Below, piece by piece: positions 44,321 through 56,600 of a DNA stretch of 64,000 nt. Location: contig OX387187.1 of NCBI GenBank assembly GCA_947561395.2, positions 35,259,829 through 35,323,828 on the forward strand. The letters are read 5' to 3'. Position 1 is the stretch's first letter, and every line of letters begins with the position of its first letter. The position numbers and the translations under genes are program-made. Origin of the DNA: Buxus sempervirens. Taxonomy: Eukaryota > Streptophyta > Magnoliopsida > Buxales > Buxaceae. The notes beneath the pieces are model-generated. The model did no database searches, was not told where the DNA came from, and was given only the letters and a program-made list of their open reading frames with translations.

Positions 44321-44751
44321 ATTGATTAAAGTTAAGTTTAGGATAGGTTAGGAGCTGGGTTAGACTTAATCCGAACATGATTTATGAAATACCCTCCTAG
44401 CCATTAGCGAGCCGAACGGGGAAGGTTAACCTCAACATTTTTTTTTTGGTAGTGAGGTTAACCTCAACATCATCCAACAATGACTATTTCTAATCATTTA
44501 ATAATCAAGTTTTCCAAATACTTCACATACTATCTAATGATTTAAGTAGAAAAACCCACCAGATCTAAGCGGCCCAACCGAAGTTTGACATTCATAAATC
44601 TCAACTTGAAACCTCCCGATGAAATGAAAGTACAAACTCCAAGCAAAAAGTTGCTAAACTATTCAGGGTCATCCCACGGCTTGTGGGGTCCCCTTCTTTT
44701 GATCTTAACGAAATCTTCATTAATTATCCACACAAAAAAAAACAAAAAAAG
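44321..44751 (+). promoter_or_regulatory. promoter remnant of the kinase 3' pseudogene
   Basis: The sequence follows the unit promoters (GATAGGTTAGGAGCTGGGTT, CTCAACATCATCCAAC, AGTTTGACATTCATAAATC). It keeps the GAGCCGAAC segment that only unit A also keeps (7125-7140). It breaks off in an A-rich run at about 44735-44750, where kinase coding sequence begins. Confidence 0.65.
44439..44455 (-). mobile_element. second tail-only retroposon insertion
   Basis: A T run followed by GGTAGTGA, 17 bases in all, is flanked by GGTTAACCTCAACAT on both sides (44424-44438 and 44456-44470). Unit A has the single empty site, AGTTAACCTCAACATC, near 7138. The long duplication and T run fit target-primed reverse transcription that stopped almost at once. 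Confidence 0.85.
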
Positions 44752-45468
44752 GCAAGACCAGTCACAAGAACCTAGTCTAACTGGTTGGGTTTTGTGATCA
44801 GGGACCTAGCCGGCTTCTTGTGTATGAGTTCATGAGCAATGGATCTTTAGCTGACTACCTATTTGGAAGCTCAAGACCTCTTTGGTACTAAAGGATCCAA
44901 ATAACCTTTGGTATTGCTCGAGGGCTTGCATACTTGCATGAAGAGTGCAGCACTCAAATCATCCACTGTGATATGAAGCCTCAGAACATCCTTCTAGATG
45001 ACTCTTTTGTGGCAAGAATTTCTGATTTTGGATTATCAAAGCTTCTGAAGACTGATCAATCTCGAACAAGAACAGACATTCGAGGGACCAAAGGATATGT
45101 GGCTCCTGAGTGGTTCAAGAACATGGCGATTACAGCTAAGGTGGATGTTTATAGTTTTGGGATCATTTTGTTGGAGATCATTAGCTGTAGGAAGAATGTT
45201 AATCAGATATGCTGGATGAAGAAAATGCAATACTCTCGGATTGGGCTTATGATTGCTATCAAGAAGAAAACCTCCATCTATTGATGGGGGATGAAGAAGC
45301 AATGAATGATATTGAGAGGCTGGACAGATTTGATAAGGTGCCCATTTGGTGCATTCAGGAGAATTCATCCCTAAGGCCAACCATGAAAAAGGTAACCCAA
45401 ATCCTAGAAGGAGCAGTTGAGGTTTCCATGCCACCTGACCCTTTGTCCTTTATTAATTCACTTGGTTA
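44752..45468 (+). pseudogene. lectin receptor kinase pseudogene, kinase-domain fragment
   Basis: Coding similarity to genes 1 and 2 starts at the conserved HKNLVQLLGF region and runs to the normal C-terminus (SFINSLG). The catalytic [16 protein letters not shown] and APEW motifs are readable in the 116-codon frame 44934-45284. There is a stop at GGTACTAAAGG (about 44887). A base is missing in AATGTTAATCAG (about 45200), which shifts the frame, and three bases are missing near 45285. The lectin, membrane and first kinase parts are deleted, and a promoter remnant is joined directly to the kinase. Confidence 0.9.
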
Positions 45469-47805
45469 ATCTCTACAATCAAGTGAACAGCATAATGATT
45501 CTGCAGAGAGCTTTGTTGTCTCTGTCATCTGTTCTCTGCAACTTCCTCCCTCATCATGTTCCACTTTTGTTTTCTTCCCATGTTCATTCTAGGTCCAAAC
45601 AGGAGGGACCTGTTCTCCCTTTGGCAATAGATCTGCCTTCTGCGCTAGTTGAATCTAATGTTGGGGAGGGTTTAGGAGTCGCCTCTTTGGTATGGTAAGG
45701 GCATATTGGGAAGTTTCTTTATGTATCAGGTTGGGGTTAGATGTAATCGTACACATAATTGTTGTCATGATAGTGAAAAAGCACTTATATTCCATGGATG
45801 TGGGCATAATGCCAAATGATACATTTTTTATGTACTTATATCATTATATTCTTCTTATTTTTTATTTCGAGAAATTCACACATCAATAGTTTTGATGAAG
45901 ATTCTTTTTTCAAGTTCATGGATCATGCAGCCTGTCATCACTTTTTTCAAAAACAAAGAAGCAAATGAAGAGAAAACAATCCATTCTCCAAAGTTCAGCC
46001 ATCCACACCTACAGGAATGTTTTTATTCGTTCAAGGAGAACAGCAAACAGCTTAAATTACTCATTGGACCACTAAATCTATGTAATTATATCAACACAAA
46101 TTCAAAGAATAGAAAAGTTCTATGCAACTTCCAATGTCAATGCAGTTGATCTTTTGCTGAACATGATGTGGTAAGCAGAAAAACACTCATAAAGAGCAAA
46201 ATTTGGCTAAAAATTAAAACAAGGGATATAGTGCTTGTGGGCAATGAGAAAAAAAGTTCAGGACAAAGTCTAAATTGATTTTTTAGTCCAAAAGATCATC
46301 GTTAACAGAAACTTAGCGCAATTACATTCTCATTCTCTTAGCACTTTAACTCAAAACATGGCTTTTAAATGGCTGGAATAGTGAAGTGGAAGTGTTGCTG
46401 GTCAAACTAGTTGGGGGAAAAAACATTGTTGCTTAGTAGGTAATAGGATCATTGCTCTTGTTGCATATGTGACATAGCAATACATGAGGGTTGCAAAATT
46501 GAGTTGAGGGATTGAATCCTAGCTCATTAACTAGGAAAGGATTAAATAATGAACATGAGAAGTATACATCAGAATAATCAGCATGAGAATTATACATCTT
46601 CTAATAAGCTACCAAAAAGGGGAGTAGTTGAACATGTATGCTATATTTTAGGAAATTCATGGCTTTGCTAATTGAACATGCTAACCCATGGTCTTACAAA
46701 GTTACAATGACATGGACAGCTGTTTATTCTTCAAGGGGACAAGTGAAGATACCATACATCTTTGTATTTTTTCAAGATGCACTCACCTCAATAAAGTTTC
46801 TTCTCTCATTTTCTTAAAAAAAAAATTAATGAGAAATTTGTACAAAAACTGAGAACAGGTTCTATACTTTTCCTTTTCGCTTGTCGTCCAATGCCTGCAT
46901 GGAAGGTCATAGTTTCATGTCAAAGACAAAGTGATTATGACAAAATAATTTTAGAGAAACTGACAACTTATAAAGCAGTAAAGTGCTAGTTGCTTGACCA
47001 TGAAAGTTCTTTGGGCTAAATACGATTTCTTTTTGTAGTATACCAACTGGTAAGTTTCAATGCATCATGCAAGAAGCATTCAAAAATCAAAACTGCCAAC
47101 CTTAGCTGAGGAAGTTTTTCACGAACAAAAACAAGACATATATTGGAAAAGTCGCATTCTAAACTTGGTAACATGGAAACAAGAGATGAGCTGTAAAATT
47201 ATTAAATGAATATTGTTCTTTACTACTGAAAAAAAAGGTCAAATTTTTGTCCAATATGCTTGGCAGGGAGAGGAATGAATGTAACTCCATAATTTTTAAG
47301 TCAATTTTGGGATGTTGATTCCAGAGACATTTTTTCTCCTCTATTTATACTTCTCTTTCATTAGTATCTTTCCTCTGTACTTCAAAGTTCATTTTTTTCA
47401 AACTTTATACAAGAGCACATATTGACTCCTCCAAGTCATTCTTCTGACTCTTTGGGACTCTGGATGCTAGTAATTTGTGAAGATTTTAATACACATGGGC
47501 TGTAATCAACCCATAGTGATCATTTAGGAAGATAGAATATTTATGTTCTAATTTTTCATTAGTTAATGAAATTTCTAAAGGGCCATACTTTGTGGATTGT
47601 AATGATGTATAAAAAAATTTCTTATACATATATATTCAGAAAATTCCCCTCTGTTGGAATATTTGTGTTTCTCATAAATAATTTAAATCCCTTTTCAATC
47701 ATTGCTTTAGGTACAACCAATTTGTGTGGGACTTTGCCATATGATTTCAAGCTTTTTTATAAAGCTCCTATGTTAAAATTTGTTTTGTGACAATAAGAAG
47801 AACCT

Positions 47806-47980
47806 CATTAGCAAGTCAGTAAGGGATCACACTTACAGCTATTTAGTCATAATCTCCCATCATTTGAGATACAAGTAGGCTATAAATTCAGCAAGGCAGT
47901 AAGGGTTCACAGTTATAGCTCTTTATTGATATTCTCCTAGGCCATCATTTGACATATTGGTAGGCTATATAATCTTCCCT
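47806..47980. repeat. two-copy tandem duplication, about 87-bp unit
   Basis: AGTCAGTAAGGGATCACAC ... AGTAGGCTATA is followed by GGCAGTAAGGGTTCACAG ... GGTAGGCTATA. The copies differ by scattered changes and small indels, so the duplication is old. Confidence 0.75.
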
Positions 47981-48105
47981 TCAATGAATAGTGGAAACTT
48001 TGGCGGATTAATATAACTCAAAAATCAAAAGCTATTTTTTCTCCTTGCAGCTATCCATCACAAACCTTTACTTGATTGTTTTCATTAAAATCCTAGACAA
48101 AGCTC

Positions 48106-48475
48106 CAACAATAATTCTTGTAGTATCAAAGATTCTCCCAAGCAAAACAAATTGCTCCAATATTTTATTTATTTATTCATATTTTTGTGAAACTGCTGTG
48201 ATTTTGCATATGTGATGTGTCAAAAGAACCGGAGAAAATAAATAGTAAGCCACACATAAGGATTTATGTATTTTACCTAATATGAAATTATGAACCCCAA
48301 TCTATAGTAGTAAAGACTATTCAAAACAAAGTTCTTGTAATACCAAAGATTCCCCCAAGCAAAACAAATAGCTCCAATATTTGTTTTGCAAAATCCCCTG
48401 ATTTTTGGCATTCGATGTGTGAAAAAGAACTAAAGAAAATAAAGAAAAGAAATAGCAAACCAACAGAAGGCAAAG
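48106..48475. repeat. two-copy direct duplication, about 220-bp unit
   Basis: TTCTTGTAGTATCAAAGATT (48114) recurs as TTCTTGTAATACCAAAGATT (48330). Each is followed by CAAGCAAAACAAAT, CTCCAATAT and a tail with GATGTGT and AGAAAATAAA. The copies have diverged. Confidence 0.8.
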
Positions 48476-49255
48476 TATAAAACTCGCTACCGGGTTGGGT
48501 ATCAGACCAGCCCAATACCGAGTCACATCGACTAATATTGAGAAGTATCGGCTGATACTTACTGAAAAACCTTCGATATCGCCTCAAGCTGATATCGAGT
48601 TGTTTTGGCCAATACTTCTCGGTGTCGACCGATAATTAAAACCTTGACTCTCGTGTATCTTTCAATGGGCTTTCTCCTTGAGAAGGATTTAAGTAGTTTA
48701 TCTAAGACGAGCCCTTACCTATAATACTAATGACTATGCAAAACAAACCCTAAAAGGCCACCCACAAAAATTGAAAAATTTCATCCTTCCAAGATCCAAC
48801 ACAGCTTGACAAACCAAAGAGTATCACACTGGAGCACGACAATTTTCCTTGACAAACTCCTCAAAAGTCAAAACCAACATCCCAATATACAATTTCCACA
48901 AAAGAGCACCTTAGTAGATAGAGTGGCCAGTCCAAGGAAAGAAATCACTATACTAAATGTAACATAATATTTATATTGAAATCTTTAAAAAATTGACCTT
49001 TGGATACCCATACTAACGTTAATCATAGGTGAGAACCCACATCTCAAAACAAATAGTTGTGTTTTCCCCCACTAATTTTATCCAAATAAAATACAAATAA
49101 AAAATTCAACAAACTAAGTATGTTACACTAGAGCAAATCAAGTTCTTGAAATCATTTTCAAGTCTTACAAATCCAAGATGCATGTCATAGATTGTAGTTT
49201 CATTAATCAATAACAAAAAGTTGTAAACAATGTTTTGAATATGGATTTTGGAAGA

Positions 49256-50594
49256 CGTTCTTACTCCTTCACCTTCTAGTTTAGATTGGCATCTTCCTTT
49301 TAGAAGGGAACTTCGAGACCATTAGATTGTGGACTTATCATCTTTGTTGGATCTTTTGAAGGATATGTCACTATATCTTGATTGTGCTGATATTCGTATT
49401 TGGTGTCCTGTTCCATCGGGCATATTCTCTTGTACTTTCTTTGATGTGTGTAGGCCTGTCCCTTTGCCTATTGATGGACTTTTCCCTAGTATTCCTCTTT
49501 GGAAACCGCTAGTTCCTCCTAAGATCAAGGCATTTGTGTGGACCAGTTTGCTTTATAAATTAAATACTGCTGACCATCTCCAAAATAGAAGGAAGTGGCT
49601 ATCTCTATCGCCCAATGTCTGTATTTTATGTATGAGCCAGGGAGAATCTGTAGATCATCTTTTTCTTCAGTGCGACTTTGATAGAGGGATATGGAATGGA
49701 TTTCTCATGAAGATTGGACATTGGTGGGTATTGCCGGGAAAAGTGTTTGACCTAATTTGCCAGTGGAGATTTTCAGACCTAGGAAGGAGAGGGAAGATCT
49801 TGTATAGATTGGTATTCCATGAGGTTTTGTGGTTTGTGTGGAAAGAAAGAAACAATAGAATATTTGATGAGAAAGCATCATCTAGAGGTGTTGTGGCTGA
49901 AACCATTAGAGTATCGGTTGCATTTTGGGCCATGAGATACTCGAAGTTCCTCAATATTTCGGTGGCTGATATTGTTAGAAGCTGGTCTACAGTTTGCTTC
50001 ACATCGTTGGCAGTTTCAATACCTACATGCACATGGGATCCTCCACCAGTAGGTATTATCAAACTAAATTTTGATGGGAGTTTACTAGGGAATCCAGGTC
50101 GGGCAGGTGTTGGAGGAGTGGTCAGGAATCATTTGGGTGAGGTCATTTATGTTTTTCCAGGAGCCTATAGGTGTTGCAGATTCTACTCGTGAAGAGCTTA
50201 TGGCACTTATTATAGGTTTACACAGTATTCACACTTTGAGGAGTCAGGAAGTTATTATCGAGGGGGACACAACCAATATTTCTAGATGGATGAGTTCAGA
50301 ACCTATGGGATCATGGAGATTGTTGGAACTAATTAGAGATGCAAGATCCTTAGCACAAGGTTTGAAAGTCTCATTCAAACATGTACCAAGGGTTGCTGAT
50401 AGTTTAGCTGAGGATGGGGCTTCAAGTCCGTCCTTAGTATTTGGTGAAATGTCGTTATGTCTTCATGTGTTCTCTTTTCATTTTGTAGTGCCTCCCTATT
50501 TTGGCCCTCTTTTTTCTTTTTTGCTATGTTTTTATCTCTTCTTTGTATCTTTTTCCCTCTTACTCAATAAAATTTCATCACTTATCCAAAAAAA
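49256..50594 (+). mobile_element. 5'-truncated L1-type LINE, ORF2 3' end
   Basis: The insertion is bounded by AATATGGATTTTGGAAGA on both sides (49238-49255 and 50595-50612), a long duplication as LINEs make, and an A run stands at the right end. The frame 49329-50192 encodes the zf-RVT region (PPKIKAFVWTSLLYKL, CILCMSQGESVDHLFLQC, W..WKERNNRIF) and the start of ribonuclease H (IIKLNFDGSLLGNPGRAGVG). The domain continues in another frame at 50107-50450 (ADSTREELMALI, EGDTTN, FKHVPRVADSLAE). A frameshift near 50160 therefore breaks it. ACTCAATAAAATTTCATC before the tail is a typical LINE 3' end. It is inactive and truncated. Confidence 0.9.
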
Positions 50595-50612
50595 AATATG
50601 GATTTTGGAAGA

Positions 50613-53600
50613 AAATTTTAAACCTTCAATAAATAATATGGATTTTGGAATGAATTAGGGAAAAGATGAGAAAGTAAATATTTTCAATGAAGATTTAGGA
50701 CATGTAACAATAAACATGTTTGCACTAAAACACCAAAAGACTCAAGATTAATATGACAAGTTCTGGTTTTGTATGCCTGTTGACATTCACATTGCAATGA
50801 TAAGGTGAAAAAATAGAAAGATAAAAAAAAATGTATAGACATTTTATGTGGTTCGACATTGTGCCTAGATCCATGAATGAGAAGAAGGCTTTTTCAATAT
50901 TTTCAAAAATAATAGGGTTACAGCTTATGTCTCTTCCATGCTCTATCCATGGGGCCCCTCAAGTCCCTCCCTCTTTGGACCCAGCTAAAATATGAACCAC
51001 ACTCTAATGATGTTTCATTCATGGCAATGGTCCTCATAAACAGAATCTTAGTACATATGATATAACACAAATATTAGTAATTATTTGGTTTAATAAATCA
51101 TTATGGACTATAAAGATAAGTATCAAGTAGAGAATATGAAACAAACATATATGGGTAGATTGAAGATATTTGATATTTTCCTATGTTCATGTTGTTGGTA
51201 GATGCTGACATTTTGGGTAATTAGCTCTCCATATAACTATGTTATTCAACCTAAAAGCAAAGCACGAATGTGTAACTAGAAAAATATAGCATAAACTTGA
51301 CATCCTTTACTTTGAGAAAATCTTATTCTGTGACATGCCGTGACAAAACTTGGTCTCTATGTAAGAAAAATCAATCCTAGGAAATAAGTTACAAAGCATT
51401 ACATGTATCCCCAATGTGTAGTTAAAATTGAATAAATTTCTATGATAACTCTTTTTTCATTTTCCTAATAATGTTATCATTGTGCTTAGCATGATTTGGT
51501 TCAAAATTAGTATACATGACAGTTATTCAAAATTTCAAATTCAACCACCATAGTAACTTTTATTAGCTTGAATATTCAATAAAAGCAGGTTTAGTAGGCA
51601 AGAAAATCAATTACTAACTCATAAGTTTTAAAGTTTTTGGTGTTGATGTGTAAAGGCATGAATTACCCTCAGTGGACAAGTACCAAATCACACATTCATG
51701 GGCACATTAAATATACAACTGAATTGTAACATCTTGAAAAGCCATCGTTACCTAAAAGTGTTAAGGGTTATGTAGTCAACACCATCCATTAGATTAAGAT
51801 GGGGATGGTCACCAAAACACATAAAAAAATATTAACAAAAAAATTGAATAAAATGCAAATCAAACCAGAAATCCAAGTAAAGGAGTTTGATTATGAACTA
51901 GGAAAGGACTTAGTCACCCTTACTCATCCATCGTTAGATGGTTTCCTTATTTCATCATTTTTAAAATTTGAATGTGTAAAAATAAAATAGAAAGAAAGGA
52001 AAAATGCATGACTTCCAATAAAATCATCCTATGACGTAATATGATTTCCATTCAATTGTCAAAATCATAAAGCTTTGAGCAAAAATCATGAAATCAGATC
52101 AATGAATAATTTAGCATTAAAACCATAGAACTTCAAATTAATCTCAAAATATAAATACAAAGCAAATTGATAACACAAATCTAAAAGAGTAAAAGAATAA
52201 TATATATATATATATATATTCTACTGGTTTGATTGACATTACTCTGCTATTTAGCAGTGCAAGTTCAATCAAACATCAAGACCTCATTTCAAGTCAATTT
52301 TGAGTTAGATCAATTTTTATTGAACTAGACTCATCAAAGAAGTTTCAATATTTGAATCATTTGAAATGGATAAAATTGAGATTGATATGCTTAGCTGAAG
52401 TCAAAAGTTCAACAATGAGCATTTAAAGACTTATTTTGACCTGGATTGAGCATAAATGGAAATTGGATTCTTGTAAATTTCTGATATTTTTTCTGTCAAA
52501 ATAGATATGTAGAGTGTACTAAGGAACTTGGTCCAGTAAATAATTCATCCATATAAGGATTTTGTGCACTCTTCAACTTTAAATTCCATGACAAGCTTAT
52601 CAGCTTTGAAAATCTTTTGGAAAACTTAATAACTTTGAAACAACTTTAAAACAAGACAATTAGGATGATAATCACCTTGAATTGAATTTGGCAATGCAGA
52701 AATAGGATCATGCCCAAACTAGCTAATGAATTAAGGATTTCTAAGCATAGATAAGTTTTCTATTCACTTTCGAATTCATGAACATCTAAATTGAGCTTTG
52801 GCCATAAAACCATTCTCTCTTTAGGGATTCTACTTGAAGCACTTCTTAAAGGGACTGAGCTATTGATCTAATAATACCAAATGGAAAGCTATGGATATAT
52901 TGAGGATAGCCAATCCAAAATTTAGTCTGAATAAGAAAGCCATTGGAATATTGTGAATGTGTGGTTTTGAATAGGTAAATTTCATGATAAAGCGTCAGAC
53001 ACTTAAATCAATAGAGAAGACTCTAGGTCATAAGCCATAAAAAATAAAAAATAAAATTAGCCCAAAGCAGCCATTTGCATTCCCAATTTATGGGAAAATC
53101 ACAAGCAAATGCATCAAAACATCAAACAAGAAAAATAATAGCCAATTTAGGTTTTAGATCTTAAGATATCATCCCTTTTTATCTTTCCCATAGTTATGTT
53201 CCTTACATTTTATGACTAGGAGAGTTGACTGAGGTACTTGAAGCAAGGTAGATGTAAAAAAAACAATGGCTCTAGCATAGGTGGAAGGAGTAGAGGGCGG
53301 GTGGGGGGATGCAGAATTTAAAGAGTTAGCAGAAATTTAAACATAGATTATCCCTACAGAGGTCTCCTTTCAGTAAGGGTTCCTCAAGCAAACTGAGCGC
53401 AAATTCTCAAATTCTCAGTAATCATACTTCAGTGCTGCATATCAAGTTTTTCCTTCAAGTACATTTGGTTGTTCTGCTTGGTGCACTGAGCTTTGTATGT
53501 TTCCTTTGGAAGAACACCACTTTGTTCACTTTGACAAGGGAATTGTGTCACTTTCTGTATGAGAGAGGGTGAATTCTTTCAATGAAAACAAACTTTTTCC

Positions 53601-56600
53601 TGTGCGAATTGGACACAAAAATTTTGTTTCTCACCGGGAAGAAAATGGGACTTTACCTGACCGGTGCAAACAGTACTACAGAGAACGATAATGACAAACG
53701 CAATAAATCAAATGGAGGAATTAATAACAAATTAATGAGGTTCCTCATAGCTAGGTCTAAAACATCGGTATTCGCTGAGATGGACAACTACCAGCTAGTA
53801 TTTATAAGAAAATACAAGTATTAACCAACATTTAAGCCGAGACTTAAAACTATACCTGGTAGGCTTATGTCCGCCCACCCACACAGACTACAAATGTTAA
53901 CAAATCATATTTTATGGCCCACATTAAACAAAGGTGGAGTAGACCCAAGGTGAATTCGTCAGGTTATCAGCAAGGAAGGTCTAGAATAGAGCCCATACTA
54001 AAATGTCTGGTGTCAAGGCATTTGTTAAATGTCAACGAGGAACTCTCGAGTCTCGCCAAATTAATGAGAGTGCTAACGCATTTTCCTAACTGGAGAAAGC
54101 ACACGCAATGCGAGAAGCAGCGTTCACTTACCAACTCCTAAAGAACCCTGAATTATGGGTCTGATCCATCAGTGTAATGCCAAGCAGCTTTTGCCAGTAT
54201 GATTACTGAGGGTTCTCAAATTCTTGACTCATTTTGTTTTGCATCTAAATCCAAAACTTAGAAAACATTAGACCATTCTGATTTTATTTAAAATGGAATC
54301 TCCATCACAAGAGGCCGGTTAATTTTATTATTACAAGAGAAAGAATTTACTCAAAAGTTAATAGCGCACTTAATGTGTCTTACCCCTTAAAAGATGAAAT
54401 CTACATGAGACAAGCACTAAGTAAATGCTTACAATTAAGCGATGTATGCATATAGATTATCATTGTGCACAAAACTCATTATTCCAATGCAAGCTAAGCT
54501 AGAGATTACATCTTCACGTAAAAGCCTACCTGTGTACCATGGCATGCTAGATAATTTTCCAAAGTTCACTTCCAAAAGAAATCTTTGACCACCAATACTA
54601 TAGTTGCCAAGAAATAAATATTTGTGAAGCCAATGAACCATAAGATCAGAATTTGATTGAATATCTATCCAACTAAAAGTCTAAAACCAATATCCACATA
54701 AAGCTTAAGACCTTTATAAAAAGCTTATACTTTTGTATCATCGTACAACACCTTCACCAAGATTTCCTATTATTGATCCTCCTACATTTAACTTAACCTT
54801 CTCAAAATAAGGTCTAGGCTATTTCAAAATGCAATACATTTTGATAGCTGTATTAATGATCAATATTATTCTCATTCAATATGTTAGTCTCCAAATTTTC
54901 TGATTTTTTCTTTGGTTTAAGCATGAAGGAAATATCTCTTAGTTAACTGCAAACTTTGTTCATCATATATTGATTGGAATGTGATTTTCTTTCAAACTTA
55001 TGATAGTTCCTTTCCAACCACAATTTCAAAGAACTAAAAGAATAGTAATAGCCTTTAATAATCCTAATTGTGATGTTGAAGATTCAAGGGCAAACCAACG
55101 AAGTACTATTGCTTGGTCATACTTATATTATAAATGTAGACAAGCAAACCCTGTCAAAGACTTGAAAATGGCCATTTGTGAGCATTTTGAAATTCCACCA
55201 CATATTGCTTGGTCATACTTAAGGAGAAATGAATCAGCAAATCCACCACATATCTACTGTATCAAGAGCATTTTGAAATTTTTTCCAATCCCATGTTGGA
55301 TCAAAATGGTATGAATTAATTCAGCATGGACCACAATTGGATCATCTGATATGACTAATGGACCAAATAGTTGCAAATATGCCCAATCTTCTAGTGAGAC
55401 ATCATCATATAATATACATATAATGGTTTCTATTCTCTGAATTCTAGTACCATGGATACATATAGAATCATCATTATAATTTGTTTTTCTTCCTTTTAGG
55501 GTGCCTAGAAGGATATCACATATGGTAGAGACGAATGACTAATAATATCTAATAGATCTGGTGGGTAGATATACATGGACCACATTTACTGCTTTTGCCA
55601 ATATTATGCTCTATGAGATGGTAAATTATACTTTCAGAAAAAAAAAAAAAAAAAGGTTCTAGGTAATACTATCAAATGTAAAGCAAAATAATCAGGTACT
55701 TATAAGAACAAAAATACATTATTCCATGAATCATTCAACTTGTTCTAAACGCATAGCCAACAGTCATAACATGTAGTAATTTCCTTGACAAGAGAGAATA
55801 CCTTGTTTTGGAACATTCTCATGGTCAAAACGAGGGTGTCACGCATTCTACAAGGGTAAATGAATATCATATTAGACATCACGTCATGCATGGGAAGAAA
55901 TCATTAACTTAACTATTTCTTTAAAATATTCTGACTCTTGATCTTTAGATACATAATTTACAATATGAAGAATATTTCAGTCAGTAGAAAGAGAATACCC
56001 AAAGCAGGATTTTGAGGTTCAATTATTTTGTATAACCAAAAACCTCGGTGATTGAAATTTAACATGGAAAACATTAAAAATGTATATCAACCGGCAATTT
56101 CAATGATTATGGCATGTTTGCTTATGAAGTAATAAAACGCCAGTATCAATTAAGTGGCTTGAAAGACAAATCCTTACCACTATGTACGCATCATAAATTC
56201 TACAAGAATATATAAACACATAGGTAGTGAGGATAATTGTTGGGAGTTTTAGCCCAAAGCCCAACATCCTGCTATAGTATAAGGAAATAAAATTGCGCTC
56301 TAACCAATAACTCAAGTTATTAGTCTTGTGGTAAGAGCTTGATCCCTCCCATGCATTGAGGTTTGGGTTTAGCCTGTGGCGAAATATGGGGTTGGAGAGT
56401 GTTGGGGATTTTGACCAATATACGGGCTATGGTTATAATGGGAATATGGAGAGATATATGTTGTAACCCCAATTTTTCTCATACCAGTGGAAGCCAATTT
56501 CTCTTTGATTGTTCTTCTTACGTTCATATATTAACTATCGCAACATCAAGGAATCACAACAATAAATTCCATGCATTGTCAAAAAAGAAAAAAAAAAGGA

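Larger units (their letters stand above)
45469..49237. other. AT-rich intergenic DNA
   Basis: The first 100 bases match the 3' flank of genes 1 and 2 and then diverge near 45590. Beyond that I recognise no gene. Several short frames exist but show no domain, biased codon use or splice logic. A cluster of GATATCG/CGATACT-type words lies at 48500-48640, perhaps from a decayed DNA transposon. Two tandem duplications are listed separately. Confidence 0.5.

Noticed and set aside
48500-48640. CGATATCG/GATACTT words suggesting a MITE
   Set aside because: The words are there, but no inverted ends or flanking duplication could be found, so no element was called.
53582-55314. Frames of 80, 75 and 104 codons
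   Set aside because: No recognised domain, no splice logic and no neighbours to support them. AT-rich chance frames are expected here.
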